Positions 24,532-33,153 are shown, counted from the stretch's first letter. The stretch is DNA of 43,499 bases from Firmicutes bacterium UBA4916 (GCA_002398845.1 DHBY01000013.1:1-43499), one strand, 5' to 3'. Numbers and translations: made by a program. Notes: a model not told the origin generated them from the sequence alone.

Positions 24532-25668
24532 ATGAGAAGGAAAGATAGGATTATAGTACTAATTTTATTAATTGCCCTATTGGGTGCAGGATGTAGCCCT
24601 AAAGTCAAGAAGGATAATGAAGAAACTAAGGAAGATAAAAGTATCCCAGTTGAGCTTGGAAAGGTAGAGTTAGGCAGTATTTACAATAAAGCCATACTTT
24701 CAGGAAGGGCATTATCTGAAAAAGATGCCATGGTAATACCTGAAATACCTGGAAAAGTTAAAGATATAAACACAAGTGTAGGAAATACAGTGAAGAAGGG
24801 AGATTTATTATTTACCATAGAAAATAAAGAAATAGACAATCAAATAAAAGATCTTGATAGTACCTTAACGAATCTTCAGGGGAAAAAATCAGATTTAGAG
24901 GGTGAAATGGAAAAACAAAAGGCTCAATTAACGGCTGTATCACCAGGGGAAACTACGATTCCTTCAATGAAAGGAACTTTAGTGCCACCAAAGACTGAGC
25001 CAAGTATGGATACTTCCATGATACAAGAATTAGATGCTCAAATTGGAGAGGTATCAAAGGGACTAGAACAAGCAAAGGAAGCAAAGGAAAAGTTAAAGGT
25101 TAAATCACCTATTGAGGGGACAGTTTCTTTAATATCCATCAAAGAAGATGGAGTAGCCATGCAAGAGGAGCCTTCTATGATAGTTTCAGATTTAAATAAT
25201 ATGTATATAGAATTAAATGTAACGGAAGGCATTTTAAATAAGATAAAAGTAGGGGATAAAGTAAAGATTGATATTCCGTCCCTATCCAAAGAAGGCATGG
25301 ATGGAAAGATAAATTTTATAAGCATAATGCCAAATATGAAAAATGGTTTATATACGGTAAGGGTTTCTATAGATGATAAGAATTTATCTTTAAAGCCAGG
25401 AATATTAGGGAAGGTATATTTTGAATTGGATAGATTAGATAATGTAATAGTACTTAATTCTAATGTAGTCATAGATAGAAATGGAGAAAAACTAGTGTAT
25501 TTAGTGAAGGATGGCAAGGCAGTGGAAAGGACTGTAACTATTGGTATGGATACTGGCGAATTAGTGGAGATAACCAAGGGATTAAAGGAAGGAGAGGAAA
25601 TAATAATAAAGGGACAAAACTTCCTTAAAAATGGGGATAAGGTAAAAGTCGTAAGGGGTGACAGATAA
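24532..25668 (+). CDS. RND efflux adaptor lipoprotein (HlyD/MFP family)
   Basis: Adaptor subunit of a tripartite-type efflux pump, about 378 residues. An N-terminal hydrophobic stretch ends in LLGAGC, a lipobox-like site with Cys21, so it should be a membrane-anchored lipoprotein outside the cell membrane. The two half-motifs of the lipoyl-like hairpin are visible (IPGKVKDINTSVGNTVKKGD near residue 70 and KVKSPIEGTVSLISIKEDG near residue 190), with a coiled-coil stretch (IDNQIKDLDSTLTNLQGKK onward) between them, then the beta-barrel domain. The start is the ATG at 24532, seven bases after GGAGG; the ATG at 24526 is too close to that site. It overlaps the RND gene start by one base. Confidence 0.92.
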   Translation: MRRKDRIIVLILLIALLGAGCSPKVKKDNEETKEDKSIPVELGKVELGSIYNKAILSGRALSEKDAMVIPEIPGKVKDINTSVGNTVKKGDLLFTIENKEIDNQIKDLDSTLTNLQGKKSDLEGEMEKQKAQLTAVSPGETTIPSMKGTLVPPKTEPSMDTSMIQELDAQIGEVSKGLEQAKEAKEKLKVKSPIEGTVSLISIKEDGVAMQEEPSMIVSDLNNMYIELNVTEGILNKIKVGDKVKIDIPSLSKEGMDGKINFISIMPNMKNGLYTVRVSIDDKNLSLKPGILGKVYFELDRLDNVIVLNSNVVIDRNGEKLVYLVKDGKAVERTVTIGMDTGELVEITKGLKEGEEIIIKGQNFLKNGDKVKVVRGDR

Positions 25669-28600
25669 TGAGTTTGTATGGATTTTCAGTAAAGAAACCT
25701 ATTACGGTATTAATGATTACACTGGTGGTGATAATCATCGGTATAGTTTCCTTGACGAGGATTCCCCTAGATTTATTTCCCAAGATAGAAGTTCCTGTAG
25801 CTGTAGTTTCTACTACCTATGAGGGAGCTGGGCCAGAGGAAGTGGAATCCATCGTTACAAAGCCTATAGAAGGGGCTATTGCTACGGTATCTAATGTAAA
25901 GGAAATAAGCAGTATTTCCCAGGAAAGCAGTTCTTTAATCATTGCAGAGTTTAATTCAGGTACGGATATGAACTTTGCAGCCCTTGAAATGCGGGAGAAA
26001 ATAGACTTAATCAAAGGATTTCTACCATCAAGTATAAAGACACCTATGGTTATGAAACTAGACCCTAATGCATTACCTATTATGGAGATTTCCCTTTATA
26101 GTGAAGATGATTTAAGTAGATTGGAATCTCAAGTTAAGGATACTATCATACCTAAAATAGAGGGAATAGAGGGAGTAGCCAATGTATCTTTAACAGGGGG
26201 CAGGGAAAAGGAAGTAGCCGTAGTAGTAGATGAGATGAAGGCAGCAAGCTATGGGCTAAATTTAGATACTATAGCTAAGTTAATTGGGGCAGAAAACTTA
26301 AATATGCCTGCAGGTCAGGTTAATAAAGGAGACAAAGAACTAACTCTAAAGGCCATAGGAGAATTCAAGTCTATAGATGATATTAAATCTATTCCTATAC
26401 CATTAACGACTGGAGGGGTAATCCATCTTCAAGATGTAGCAGATGTGTCTATTGAAAACAAAGAAGTCAGCACTTTGTCTAGGGTAAATGGTAAGAAAAG
26501 CTTAAATATGTCCATACAAAAGCAATCAGGAGCTAATACGGTAATGGTTAGCAATAAGATTCATAAGGAATTAGGGAAAATCCTTAAAGATTATCCTAAT
26601 ATAGAAAAGGAAATCGTATTAGATCAGGCTGAATATATAAAACTCAGTATAAGGAATGTACTTAAAAATGCTTTAATAGGTGCAGCTTTGGCTGTGTTTG
26701 TTCTTTATTTGTTTTTAAGGGATATAAAGACCACTTTGATTATATCCGTATCTATTCCTATTTCTATAATAGCTACTTTCATCCTTCTCTATTTTGGTAA
26801 TATAACTATAAATATGATGACCTTAGGAGGCATTGCCTTAGGAGTAGGGATGTTAGTGGATAATTCTATAGTGGTTCTTGAAAATATATATAGATTTAGT
26901 GAAGAAGGACTGCCAGCAGAAAGAGCAGCAGTAGAAGGGGCTAGAGAAGTTAGTATTGCAGTTGTTGCTTCTACTTTGACTACTATAGCAGTATTTTTCC
27001 CTATTGTTTTTGTCAAAGGGATTACTGCAACTATATTCAAGGAGTTGGCCCTTACGGTTACTTTTTCCTTGCTTATGTCTTTAATTGTGGCTCTCACTGT
27101 AATTCCAATGCTTAGTTCTAAATCCTTAAAGCATAAAAAGGAAAAGAAAAAAGATGTATTTAACAGGACCTATGCTAAATTTGAAACCCTTTATAGTAGA
27201 TTACTAAACTGGGGATTAGGGCATAAAGGATTAGCAGTATTAATAGCTGTGGTTATTTTCATAGGTACTATGGCGCCAACTTTTTATTTAGGTGGAGAGT
27301 TTTTTCCTCCAATTGATGAAGGAGTCTTTACTATAAATGCGAAATTACCTGAAGGAGCTAGCTATTTAGAGACTAATGATATTATAAGAACCATAGAGGA
27401 GAAAATTAAGGATATAAAAGAAATAGACACTATATTTGCCTCTGTAGGTACTGGAGGAGGTTCTAATACCAATAAAGGCAGCATAGTAGTGACTTTAGTG
27501 GATAAAAAGGATAGACAAAGGAGCACCTTCCAAGTTGCCGATGAGGTAAGAAAGATTAGAGAGGATATTCCAGGAGCAGAAATATCTGTAGATGTGGCTT
27601 CCGATATGATGGCAGGTTTAGGTGGAGATCCAGTTAATATAACTATAAAAGGGGAAGACTTGGATACCCTAAAGAAGATTGCCGAAGATTTTAAAGAAAT
27701 AGTTCAGTCTACAGAAGGAACTAGAGAAGTAAAACTTAGTTATGAAGAAGGAGTTCCAGAAATAAAGGTAGATTTCGATAGGGATTTATTAAGTCAATAT
27801 GGTTTGACCACTTTCCAAGCAGCTGGAATAATAAGGGGAAGCATATCAGGAACTACCGCTTCTAGATATAAATATGAAGGAACGGAGATAGATATTGTAG
27901 TTAAGGGAGATGGAACTTTTAAGGAGAGCTTGGATTATCTTAAATCCTTGCCTTTGCCAACACCATTAGGAACTACCATACCTTTAGGGGAGGTAGCAAA
28001 TATTACGATGGAGAATAGTCCTTCTACAATAAAAAGATTAAATCAATCCAGGACTATAAGCGTAACTAGCCAAATATTAAACAGAGATGTAGAATCTGTA
28101 ATTGATGATATTGATCAGGTTTTACGTGATTATCCAATGCCTCATGGCTATAGCTTTACCTATGAAGGGCAGCACAAACAGCTAAGGGAAGCTTATAGCG
28201 ATTTAACTTTGGCTATGATTTTGGCCATTGTATTTGTATTTTTAATACTGGCTAGCCAATTTGAGTCATTTAAATATCCATTTATCATAATTCTATCTAT
28301 ACCTTTAGCTTTTTCCGGAGGTGCATTGGGACTATTACTTACTGGAAATACTTTGAGCGTCCCAGCTATTGTAGGATGGCTTATATTATCTGGAATTGTA
28401 GTAAATAACGCCATAGTATTGGTGGATTATATAAACACCTTAAGAAAAGAAGGTATGAGTAGAGAGGAGGCCATATTGAAAGCAGGTCCTACAAGGCTTA
28501 GACCAATTCTTATGACTACTTTGACTACAATACTTGGGCTATTGCCTATGGCCATAGGCAAGGGAGAAGGAGCAGAGTTACAAAGCCCAATGGCTATAAC

Positions 28601-28709
28601 CTTGATTGGAGGCCTTATACTATCCACCTTATTAACTTTAGTTTTCATTCCAGTAATGTACACAATAATAGATAATATTGGCAGCAGGAAAAGGGCGGGT
28701 GAAGAATAA
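25668..28709 (+). CDS. RND efflux transporter, AcrB/SwrC-like (HAE1 type)
   Basis: Proton-driven exporter of 1013 residues in the inner membrane, the length typical of AcrB-like proteins, with the duplicated architecture: a membrane helix followed by a large external loop, twice. The start FSVKKPITVLMITLVVIIIG and the RIPLDLFPKIEVPVAVVSTTY block are diagnostic. Helix 4 has the relay aspartate in GVGMLVDNSIVVLENIYRF, with Asp-Asn in place of AcrB's Asp-Asp, as in Gram-positive SwrC-type members. ATG at 25668 overlaps the adaptor stop. No outer-membrane TolC partner is present, as expected for a monoderm. The substrate may be lipids, surfactants or drugs; it cannot be read from the sequence. 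Confidence 0.94.
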   Translation: MSLYGFSVKKPITVLMITLVVIIIGIVSLTRIPLDLFPKIEVPVAVVSTTYEGAGPEEVESIVTKPIEGAIATVSNVKEISSISQESSSLIIAEFNSGTDMNFAALEMREKIDLIKGFLPSSIKTPMVMKLDPNALPIMEISLYSEDDLSRLESQVKDTIIPKIEGIEGVANVSLTGGREKEVAVVVDEMKAASYGLNLDTIAKLIGAENLNMPAGQVNKGDKELTLKAIGEFKSIDDIKSIPIPLTTGGVIHLQDVADVSIENKEVSTLSRVNGKKSLNMSIQKQSGANTVMVSNKIHKELGKILKDYPNIEKEIVLDQAEYIKLSIRNVLKNALIGAALAVFVLYLFLRDIKTTLIISVSIPISIIATFILLYFGNITINMMTLGGIALGVGMLVDNSIVVLENIYRFSEEGLPAERAAVEGAREVSIAVVASTLTTIAVFFPIVFVKGITATIFKELALTVTFSLLMSLIVALTVIPMLSSKSLKHKKEKKKDVFNRTYAKFETLYSRLLNWGLGHKGLAVLIAVVIFIGTMAPTFYLGGEFFPPIDEGVFTINAKLPEGASYLETNDIIRTIEEKIKDIKEIDTIFASVGTGGGSNTNKGSIVVTLVDKKDRQRSTFQVADEVRKIREDIPGAEISVDVASDMMAGLGGDPVNITIKGEDLDTLKKIAEDFKEIVQSTEGTREVKLSYEEGVPEIKVDFDRDLLSQYGLTTFQAAGIIRGSISGTTASRYKYEGTEIDIVVKGDGTFKESLDYLKSLPLPTPLGTTIPLGEVANITMENSPSTIKRLNQSRTISVTSQILNRDVESVIDDIDQVLRDYPMPHGYSFTYEGQHKQLREAYSDLTLAMILAIVFVFLILASQFESFKYPFIIILSIPLAFSGGALGLLLTGNTLSVPAIVGWLILSGIVVNNAIVLVDYINTLRKEGMSREEAILKAGPTRLRPILMTTLTTILGLLPMAIGKGEGAELQSPMAITLIGGLILSTLLTLVFIPVMYTIIDNIGSRKRAGEE

Positions 28710-28710
28710 T

Positions 28711-29283
28711 ATGACAGAAGATAGAAAGATGGATATTTTAAATTCAGCAGGGGAGGTCTTTTCGAAATATGGATTTCATGGTGCTAAAATGGAGGATATA
28801 GCCAGGGAAGCAGGTATTGGCAAAGGCACCATATATGGATATTTTGATAGTAAGAAATCTCTATTCTATGAAATGATAAAATATGGAATAGAAGAATATG
28901 AAAAAGGCATGGAAAAGGCTTTAAATATAGATGGAAGCATAAGGAATAAGTTGATTTATCTATGCAGATTTCACGGAGATTATTTGAATAGATATATAGG
29001 TATAACTCAAATAGTAATGACAGAAAAAGAAGTATTGCCTAAAGAATTGACGAAGGAAATACTGATGGAAAAGGCCGAATTATTTAATAGAATGGTGGAA
29101 ATTATTAAAAGTGGGATTGACAATAGGAAACTAAGAAAAGATTTAGACCCAGAATTAGCAACCATTATAATAATAGGCTCCATGAATCAATTCTATGGGC
29201 AGAAAATGTTCTATGAAAATATAGATTACAAAAAAATTCGCCCCGAAGGCCTTGTAGATACGATTTTAGGAGGGCTAATGTAG
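28711..29283 (+). CDS. TetR/AcrR-family transcriptional regulator
   Basis: Repressor of 190 residues. The N-terminal helix-turn-helix is clear: ILNSAGEVFSKYGFHGAKME, then DIAREAGIGKGTIYGYFDSK, with the family's 'GxGxGTIYxYFxxKKSLF' end. The C-terminal ligand domain has no recognisable specificity. The ATG at 28711 is one base after the RND stop and has a GGCGGGTGA site; a longer frame would start inside the RND gene. It is the third gene of the efflux operon and probably represses it at the palindrome near 24495, with the pump substrate as inducer (inference from position). Confidence 0.93.
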   Translation: MTEDRKMDILNSAGEVFSKYGFHGAKMEDIAREAGIGKGTIYGYFDSKKSLFYEMIKYGIEEYEKGMEKALNIDGSIRNKLIYLCRFHGDYLNRYIGITQIVMTEKEVLPKELTKEILMEKAELFNRMVEIIKSGIDNRKLRKDLDPELATIIIIGSMNQFYGQKMFYENIDYKKIRPEGLVDTILGGLM

Positions 29284-29302
29284 ACATATTACAAATATAT
29301 TA

Positions 29303-29351
29303 CCAATAACTTTCCTTTTTGGTGCCTGGCACCAAAAAGGAAAGTTATTGG
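29303..29351. repeat. Perfect 24-bp-arm palindrome with GGTGCCTGGCACC core
   Basis: The arms 29303-29326 and 29328-29351 are exact reverse complements around one T. It starts 20 bases after the tetR stop. It could work as a terminator hairpin for the efflux operon, but its length and core point to a REP-like dispersed element. Confidence 0.85.
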
Positions 29352-29405
29352 GTTATGACTTATGTTATAATAAATATGACTAAATATAGTAATGGAGGTA
29401 TAAGC

Positions 29406-29789
29406 ATGGGAAAAACTATGATTAGAGTGAGAATGAGTTCTGGTGATGCCCATTATGGGGGAAATTTAGTAGATGGTTCTAAGATGTTGCAATTGTTCGG
29501 AGATGTAGCTACAGAATTACTTATTAGAAATGATGGGGATGAAGGTTTATTTGTAGCCTATGATAATGTGGAATTCCTAGCTCCTGTTTATGCTGGAGAC
29601 TACATAGAAGCAGTAGGGGAGATTACTAAAATAGGCAACACCTCTAGAAAGATGAAATTTGAAGCAAGAAAGGTTATAGTTCCAAGACCAGATATTAATG
29701 ATTCTGCTTGTGATGTATTAGAGGAACCTATAGTTGTTTGTAAAGCTGAAGGCACATGTGTAGTTCCAAAGGATAAAAAGAGAAAATAA
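29406..29789 (+). CDS. kal: 3-aminobutyryl-CoA ammonia-lyase
   Basis: Removes ammonia from L-3-aminobutyryl-CoA to give crotonyl-CoA, a late step of anaerobic lysine fermentation; cytoplasmic. It has 127 residues, the family's small hot-dog-fold size, with the recognisable run RVRMSSGDAHYGGNLVDGS at the N terminus and VEFLAPVYAGDYIEAVGEI in the middle. I set the start at the ATG at 29406, seven bases from a GGAGG site; the longer frame begins within the upstream palindrome and cannot be right. Kce, the preceding enzyme of the pathway, is 40 bases downstream, so both are in one transcript. Confidence 0.92.
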   Translation: MGKTMIRVRMSSGDAHYGGNLVDGSKMLQLFGDVATELLIRNDGDEGLFVAYDNVEFLAPVYAGDYIEAVGEITKIGNTSRKMKFEARKVIVPRPDINDSACDVLEEPIVVCKAEGTCVVPKDKKRK

Positions 29790-29829
29790 AAGGGACAATC
29801 TTTTTTGTTTAAGAATGGGAGGCGATTTA

Positions 29830-30648
29830 ATGGATAAATTGATCATAACTGCAGCCATATGTGGGGCTGAGGTAACGAAAAAAAATAACCCAAGCGTACC
29901 TTACACAGTAGAGGAAATAGGAAGAGAAGCAGAAGCTGCCTATAAGGCAGGGGCGAGTATTATACATTTACATGTAAGGTACGACGATGGTACTCCTACT
30001 CAAGATAAGGAAAGATTTAGAGAATGTATAGAGGAAATAAAGTTAAGATGCCCTAATGTTATTATTCAACCTTCAACAGGGGGAGCAGTGGGTATGTCTG
30101 ATGAGGAAAGACTCCAACCAGTAGAACTTTTACCTGAAATGGCTACATTAGATTGTGGAACTTTAAACTTTGGCGGAGACGAGATATTTGTTAATACGGA
30201 AAATACTATTAAGAATTTTGGCAAGATAATGATAGAAAAAGGTGTAAAACCAGAGGTAGAAGTATTCGATAAAGGTATGATAGATTATGCTATTAAATAT
30301 GCTAAGCAAGGATATATTTTAGAGCCTATGCATTTTGACTTTGTATTAGGAGTGCAAATGGCTGCCACTGCAAGGGATTTAGCCTTTATGATAGATAGTA
30401 TACCCAAGGGGTCTACTTGGACAATAGCAGGGGTAGGGCGATATGAAATGCCAATGGCAGCTATGGGGATTGTCATGGGTGGACATGTTAGGGTAGGATT
30501 TGAAGACAATGTCTACCTATCCAAAGGGGTTTTAGCTAAATCCAACGGAGAATTAGTAGAAAAAGTTGTAAGAATGGCAAAGGAATTAGGTAGAGAAATA
30601 GCAACTCCAGATGAGACAAGAGAAATATTAGGCTTAAAGAAAAGATAA
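29830..30648 (+). CDS. kce: 3-keto-5-aminohexanoate cleavage enzyme
   Basis: BKACE-family enzyme of 272 residues. It exchanges the acyl group of 3-keto-5-aminohexanoate with acetyl-CoA to give L-3-aminobutyryl-CoA and acetoacetate in lysine fermentation; cytoplasmic. The metal-binding HLHVR motif lies near residue 46, and the barrel strands IIQPSTGG, ATLDCGTLNFG, PEVEVFDKGMI and GGHVRVGFEDN follow in the family's order. The ATG at 29830 has a GGGAGGCGA site. Its product is the substrate of Kal encoded just upstream. The other genes of the pathway (kamA, kamD, kamE, kdd) are not in the window. Confidence 0.93.
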   Translation: MDKLIITAAICGAEVTKKNNPSVPYTVEEIGREAEAAYKAGASIIHLHVRYDDGTPTQDKERFRECIEEIKLRCPNVIIQPSTGGAVGMSDEERLQPVELLPEMATLDCGTLNFGGDEIFVNTENTIKNFGKIMIEKGVKPEVEVFDKGMIDYAIKYAKQGYILEPMHFDFVLGVQMAATARDLAFMIDSIPKGSTWTIAGVGRYEMPMAAMGIVMGGHVRVGFEDNVYLSKGVLAKSNGELVEKVVRMAKELGREIATPDETREILGLKKR

Positions 30649-30657
30649 AAATAGGGA

Positions 30658-30718
30658 TGAGCCAAGGGATATCAAGCTTTGTGCAATTAAGTTTTATCCT
30701 TTGGCTTATTTTTTTTAT
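30658..30718 (+). terminator. Rho-independent terminator of kal-kce
   Basis: GCCAAGGGAT (30661-30670) pairs with ATCCTTTGGC (30696-30705), with one G-U pair, and is followed by a long T run. Confidence 0.75.
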
Positions 30719-30785
30719 TATTTTTCGACAATAAGAAGGATTTTCACAATCCGTATAGAATTAATCTACTAAGGAGGTGTTCCTT

Positions 30786-31442
30786 TTGTTGATTAATGGA
30801 TGCAAAATCATCACCGTTAGGTGTAGGTTTTGCGGTAGACTGCGAAAATATGACTTTAATGTATTTGAGGCAATGTCAAAAGACAAAGTTGAATATAGAT
30901 GTAAATGCGGAGAAGTAAATGTTCTAGTTAGTAAAGGTAAGGATAACGACATAGGCTTTGAAGTTGGGTGTTTTAACTGTGGAGACAGGCATTACCATAA
31001 TTTTAAATTAAAAGAGATAATTGAGGATAATAATATGGTTTACTGTTCTCACGGGGGTAATTTATTCTCTATAGAAAGTAAAAAAATTGCCAATCAAATA
31101 CCATTAGAGGGACAAGCAAACATTGGGAATGAAGATAAAGAAATACATGGAGAAGATTATTTCAATAATTTCAATATTCTAACAAAAGCTCTAAAAAAAA
31201 TATATGATTTGAATAAAAAACACAAAATAGATTGCGATTGTGGAAATGCAAAAATCAATGTAGAACTTTTTGCCGATAGGATAGAGTTAAAATGCGAAAA
31301 TTGTCATAGCGTAAAGCTTATATTTACAGAAACTGAAGAAGACTTGAGTATTCTCCTAAAAAAGGATAAAATAATACTTAAAGAACGAAATATCTCTTGT
31401 ATCGATTCCATCAAGGAAAAGAATAAAGATATAAAAAAATAG
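30786..31442 (+). CDS. Cys-rich zinc-ribbon protein of unknown function
   Basis: About 218 residues, soluble. It has five closely spaced cysteine pairs: CRFCG, CKCGEV, CFNCGD, CDCGNA and CENCHS, plus lone cysteines. These make a duplicated module 'CxCG - about 20 residues of beta strand - CxxC' (31 residues in CKCG...CFNC, 26 in CDCG...CENC), so it very likely binds two or three zinc ions. I do not recognise a family. The strong site AAGGAGGTG (30771-30779) serves a TTG at 30786 or 30789; the GTG at 30777 is inside the site and is rejected. It lies 59 bases before fba, so it may be cotranscribed with it. Confidence 0.8.
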   Translation: MLINGCKIITVRCRFCGRLRKYDFNVFEAMSKDKVEYRCKCGEVNVLVSKGKDNDIGFEVGCFNCGDRHYHNFKLKEIIEDNNMVYCSHGGNLFSIESKKIANQIPLEGQANIGNEDKEIHGEDYFNNFNILTKALKKIYDLNKKHKIDCDCGNAKINVELFADRIELKCENCHSVKLIFTETEEDLSILLKKDKIILKERNISCIDSIKEKNKDIKK

Positions 31443-31501
31443 CATTGGGTAATATATAATAAAAAGATGCAGTAATAATTAAATAAGAGGAGGCATTTAA
31501 T

Positions 31502-32353
31502 ATGTTAGTTACAGGTAAGGAGCTTTTACAAGATGCTCATAAAAATAATTATGCAGTAGGTGCATTTAATGTAAACAATATGGAAATTGTGCAGGCTATT
31601 ATAGAGGCAGCAGAGGAGATGAATTCACCCGTCATCCTTCAAGCTAGTCAGGGAGGATTAAAATATGCAGGTGTTGAATATATAGCTGCGTTAGGAAAAT
31701 TAGCAGCAGAAAAGACAAAGGTACCTGTTGTGTTACATTTAGACCATGGTACAGATTTTGACCAAGTTATGCTTTGCATAAGACATGGATTTTCTTCTGT
31801 AATGATAGATGGTTCTAAATTTGATCTTAATGGCAATATTGCAATAACCAATAAAGTAATAGAAGTTGCCCATGCAGTAGGAGTATCCGTAGAGGCAGAA
31901 CTAGGCAAAATTGGCGGAACAGAAGACCATATTACTGTAGATGAAAAAGATGCTGCTTTTACAGATCCTAATGAAGCTAAAAGATTTGTAGAGGAAACAA
32001 ATGTAGATTCTTTAGCTATAGCTGTAGGAACTGCCCATGGAGTATATAAAGGAGAACCAAAACTTGATTTTGATAGAATTAAGATCATCAAGGAAATGTT
32101 AAATATGCCTTTAGTATTACATGGCTCTAGTGGTGTTCCTGATGAAGCTATTAAAAAGGCAGTATCTCTTGGAATAAACAAGATAAATATAGATACGGAT
32201 TTAAGAATTGCTTTTGCTAAGGGCATCAAAGAATTCTTAAAGAAAAACCCAGACAATATAGACCCAAGAAAGATACTAACTCCAGCTAAAGAAGCCATGA
32301 AAGAAGCCGTAAAGGCAAAGATGACTATATTTGGCTCAGTAGGAAGAGCGTAG
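31502..32353 (+). CDS. fba: Class II fructose-bisphosphate aldolase
   Basis: Zinc-dependent aldolase of glycolysis and gluconeogenesis, which splits fructose 1,6-bisphosphate to glyceraldehyde 3-phosphate and dihydroxyacetone phosphate; cytoplasmic. It has 283 residues. Visible hallmarks are VGAFNVNNMEIVQAIIEAAE at the N terminus, the zinc-ligand region VPVVLHLDHG, VEAELGKIGGTED, AIAVGTAHGVYKG and LVLHGSSGVPD, and the C-terminal FGSVGRA. The ATG has a GAGGAGG-type site. The gene begins the conserved run fba-tal-glpX-rho-rpmE. Tagatose-bisphosphate aldolases look similar, but the gene order favours Fba. Confidence 0.95.
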   Translation: MLVTGKELLQDAHKNNYAVGAFNVNNMEIVQAIIEAAEEMNSPVILQASQGGLKYAGVEYIAALGKLAAEKTKVPVVLHLDHGTDFDQVMLCIRHGFSSVMIDGSKFDLNGNIAITNKVIEVAHAVGVSVEAELGKIGGTEDHITVDEKDAAFTDPNEAKRFVEETNVDSLAIAVGTAHGVYKGEPKLDFDRIKIIKEMLNMPLVLHGSSGVPDEAIKKAVSLGINKINIDTDLRIAFAKGIKEFLKKNPDNIDPRKILTPAKEAMKEAVKAKMTIFGSVGRA

Positions 32354-32424
32354 ACAATTCACAATTTATTTTATGTCATCCTGGGCGTTAGCGAGGGATT
32401 TTAGGTTTTAATTGTCAATTGAAT
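32354..32424. repeat. MITE-like intergenic repeat with imperfect inverted ends
   Basis: Between fba and tal lies a segment whose ends, CAATTCACAATT and AATTGTCAATTG, are imperfect inverted repeats around a core that reads TGTCATCCTGGGCGTTAGCG. The core resembles a widely scattered bacterial intergenic repeat of the form 'CCTGAGCG.AGCGAAGGAT', recalled from memory. Only one copy is in the window. Confidence 0.45.
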
Positions 32425-32441
32425 AATTGGGGGTAAAAATT

Positions 32442-33086
32442 ATGAAATTATTTATTGATACGGCAAATATTGATGAGATAAGGGAAATAAATGAATGGGG
32501 GGTTATTTGTGGTGTAACTACCAACCCATCATTGATTGCAAAAGAAGGTAGGGATTTTAAACAAGTAATTGAAGAAATTGCTAGCATTGTTGATGGTCCC
32601 ATTAGTGCAGAGGTTATATCCTTAGAAAAGGATGGTATGATAGAAGAAGCAAGAAAGCTTGCTAAACTAAGCCCAAATATTGTAGTTAAAATTCCTATGA
32701 CAAGAGAAGGCTTAAAAGCTGTAAATGTTCTTTCCAAAGAAGGAATAAAAACCAATGTAACTTTGATATTTTCCCCTAATCAAGCATTATTAGCAGCAAG
32801 AGCAGGTGCCTCTTATGTTAGCCCATTTGTTGGAAGATTAGATGATATTGGCAATGAAGGAATGTATCTTATAGAGGATATAGCTCAAATATTTGATATC
32901 CATGGCATAGATACGGAAATAATAGCAGCAAGCATAAGACACCCAATCCACGTTATACAAGCAGCAAAGGAGGGGGCACATATTGCAACAATACCATATA
33001 AAGTATTTGTTCAGATGTTAGCTCACCCTTTGACAGATTCAGGAATTGAGAAATTTTTAAAGGATTGGGAAGGGCTTAAAAAATAA
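32442..33086 (+). CDS. Transaldolase, small TalC/FSA type
   Basis: Class I aldolase of 214 residues of the short transaldolase/fructose-6-phosphate aldolase family, in the pentose phosphate pathway. The N terminus MKLFIDTANIDEIREINEWG, then GVTTNPSLIAKEG, and the Schiff-base lysine in NIVVKIPMT are all present, with RAGASYVSPFVGRLDDIG in the middle. Whether it is a transaldolase or an F6P aldolase depends on a few residues I did not resolve. The ATG at 32442 has a GGGGGT site; a slightly longer frame from 32427 is less likely. Bacillus has its homologue (ywjH/tal) in the same position between fba and glpX. Confidence 0.93.
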   Translation: MKLFIDTANIDEIREINEWGVICGVTTNPSLIAKEGRDFKQVIEEIASIVDGPISAEVISLEKDGMIEEARKLAKLSPNIVVKIPMTREGLKAVNVLSKEGIKTNVTLIFSPNQALLAARAGASYVSPFVGRLDDIGNEGMYLIEDIAQIFDIHGIDTEIIAASIRHPIHVIQAAKEGAHIATIPYKVFVQMLAHPLTDSGIEKFLKDWEGLKK

Positions 33087-33100
33087 TTGAGGATGGGATA

Positions 33101-33153
33101 AAAAAAAGGCCATCCCTATTGTCCTATTTGGGCAAAGGGATGGCTCTTTTTTT
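33101..33153 (+). terminator. Rho-independent terminator of fba-tal
   Basis: GCCATCCCT (33109-33117) pairs with AGGGATGGC (33136-33144), A run before and T run after. Confidence 0.85.

Noticed and set aside
25668..28709. RND pump implying a diderm envelope
   Set aside because: HAE1-type RND pumps with lipoprotein adaptors also occur in Gram-positive bacteria such as Bacillus (SwrC), and no TolC or outer-membrane gene is present.
29319..29405. Longer N terminus for Kal
   Set aside because: It begins inside the long palindrome, and the ATG at 29406 has a well-placed GGAGG site and gives the family's normal length.
31648..32298. A 216-codon open frame on the minus strand
   Set aside because: It lies entirely opposite fba, in a fixed codon phase, has no ribosome binding site, and its translation is the low-complexity Ser/Ala/Ile pattern of antisense shadows.
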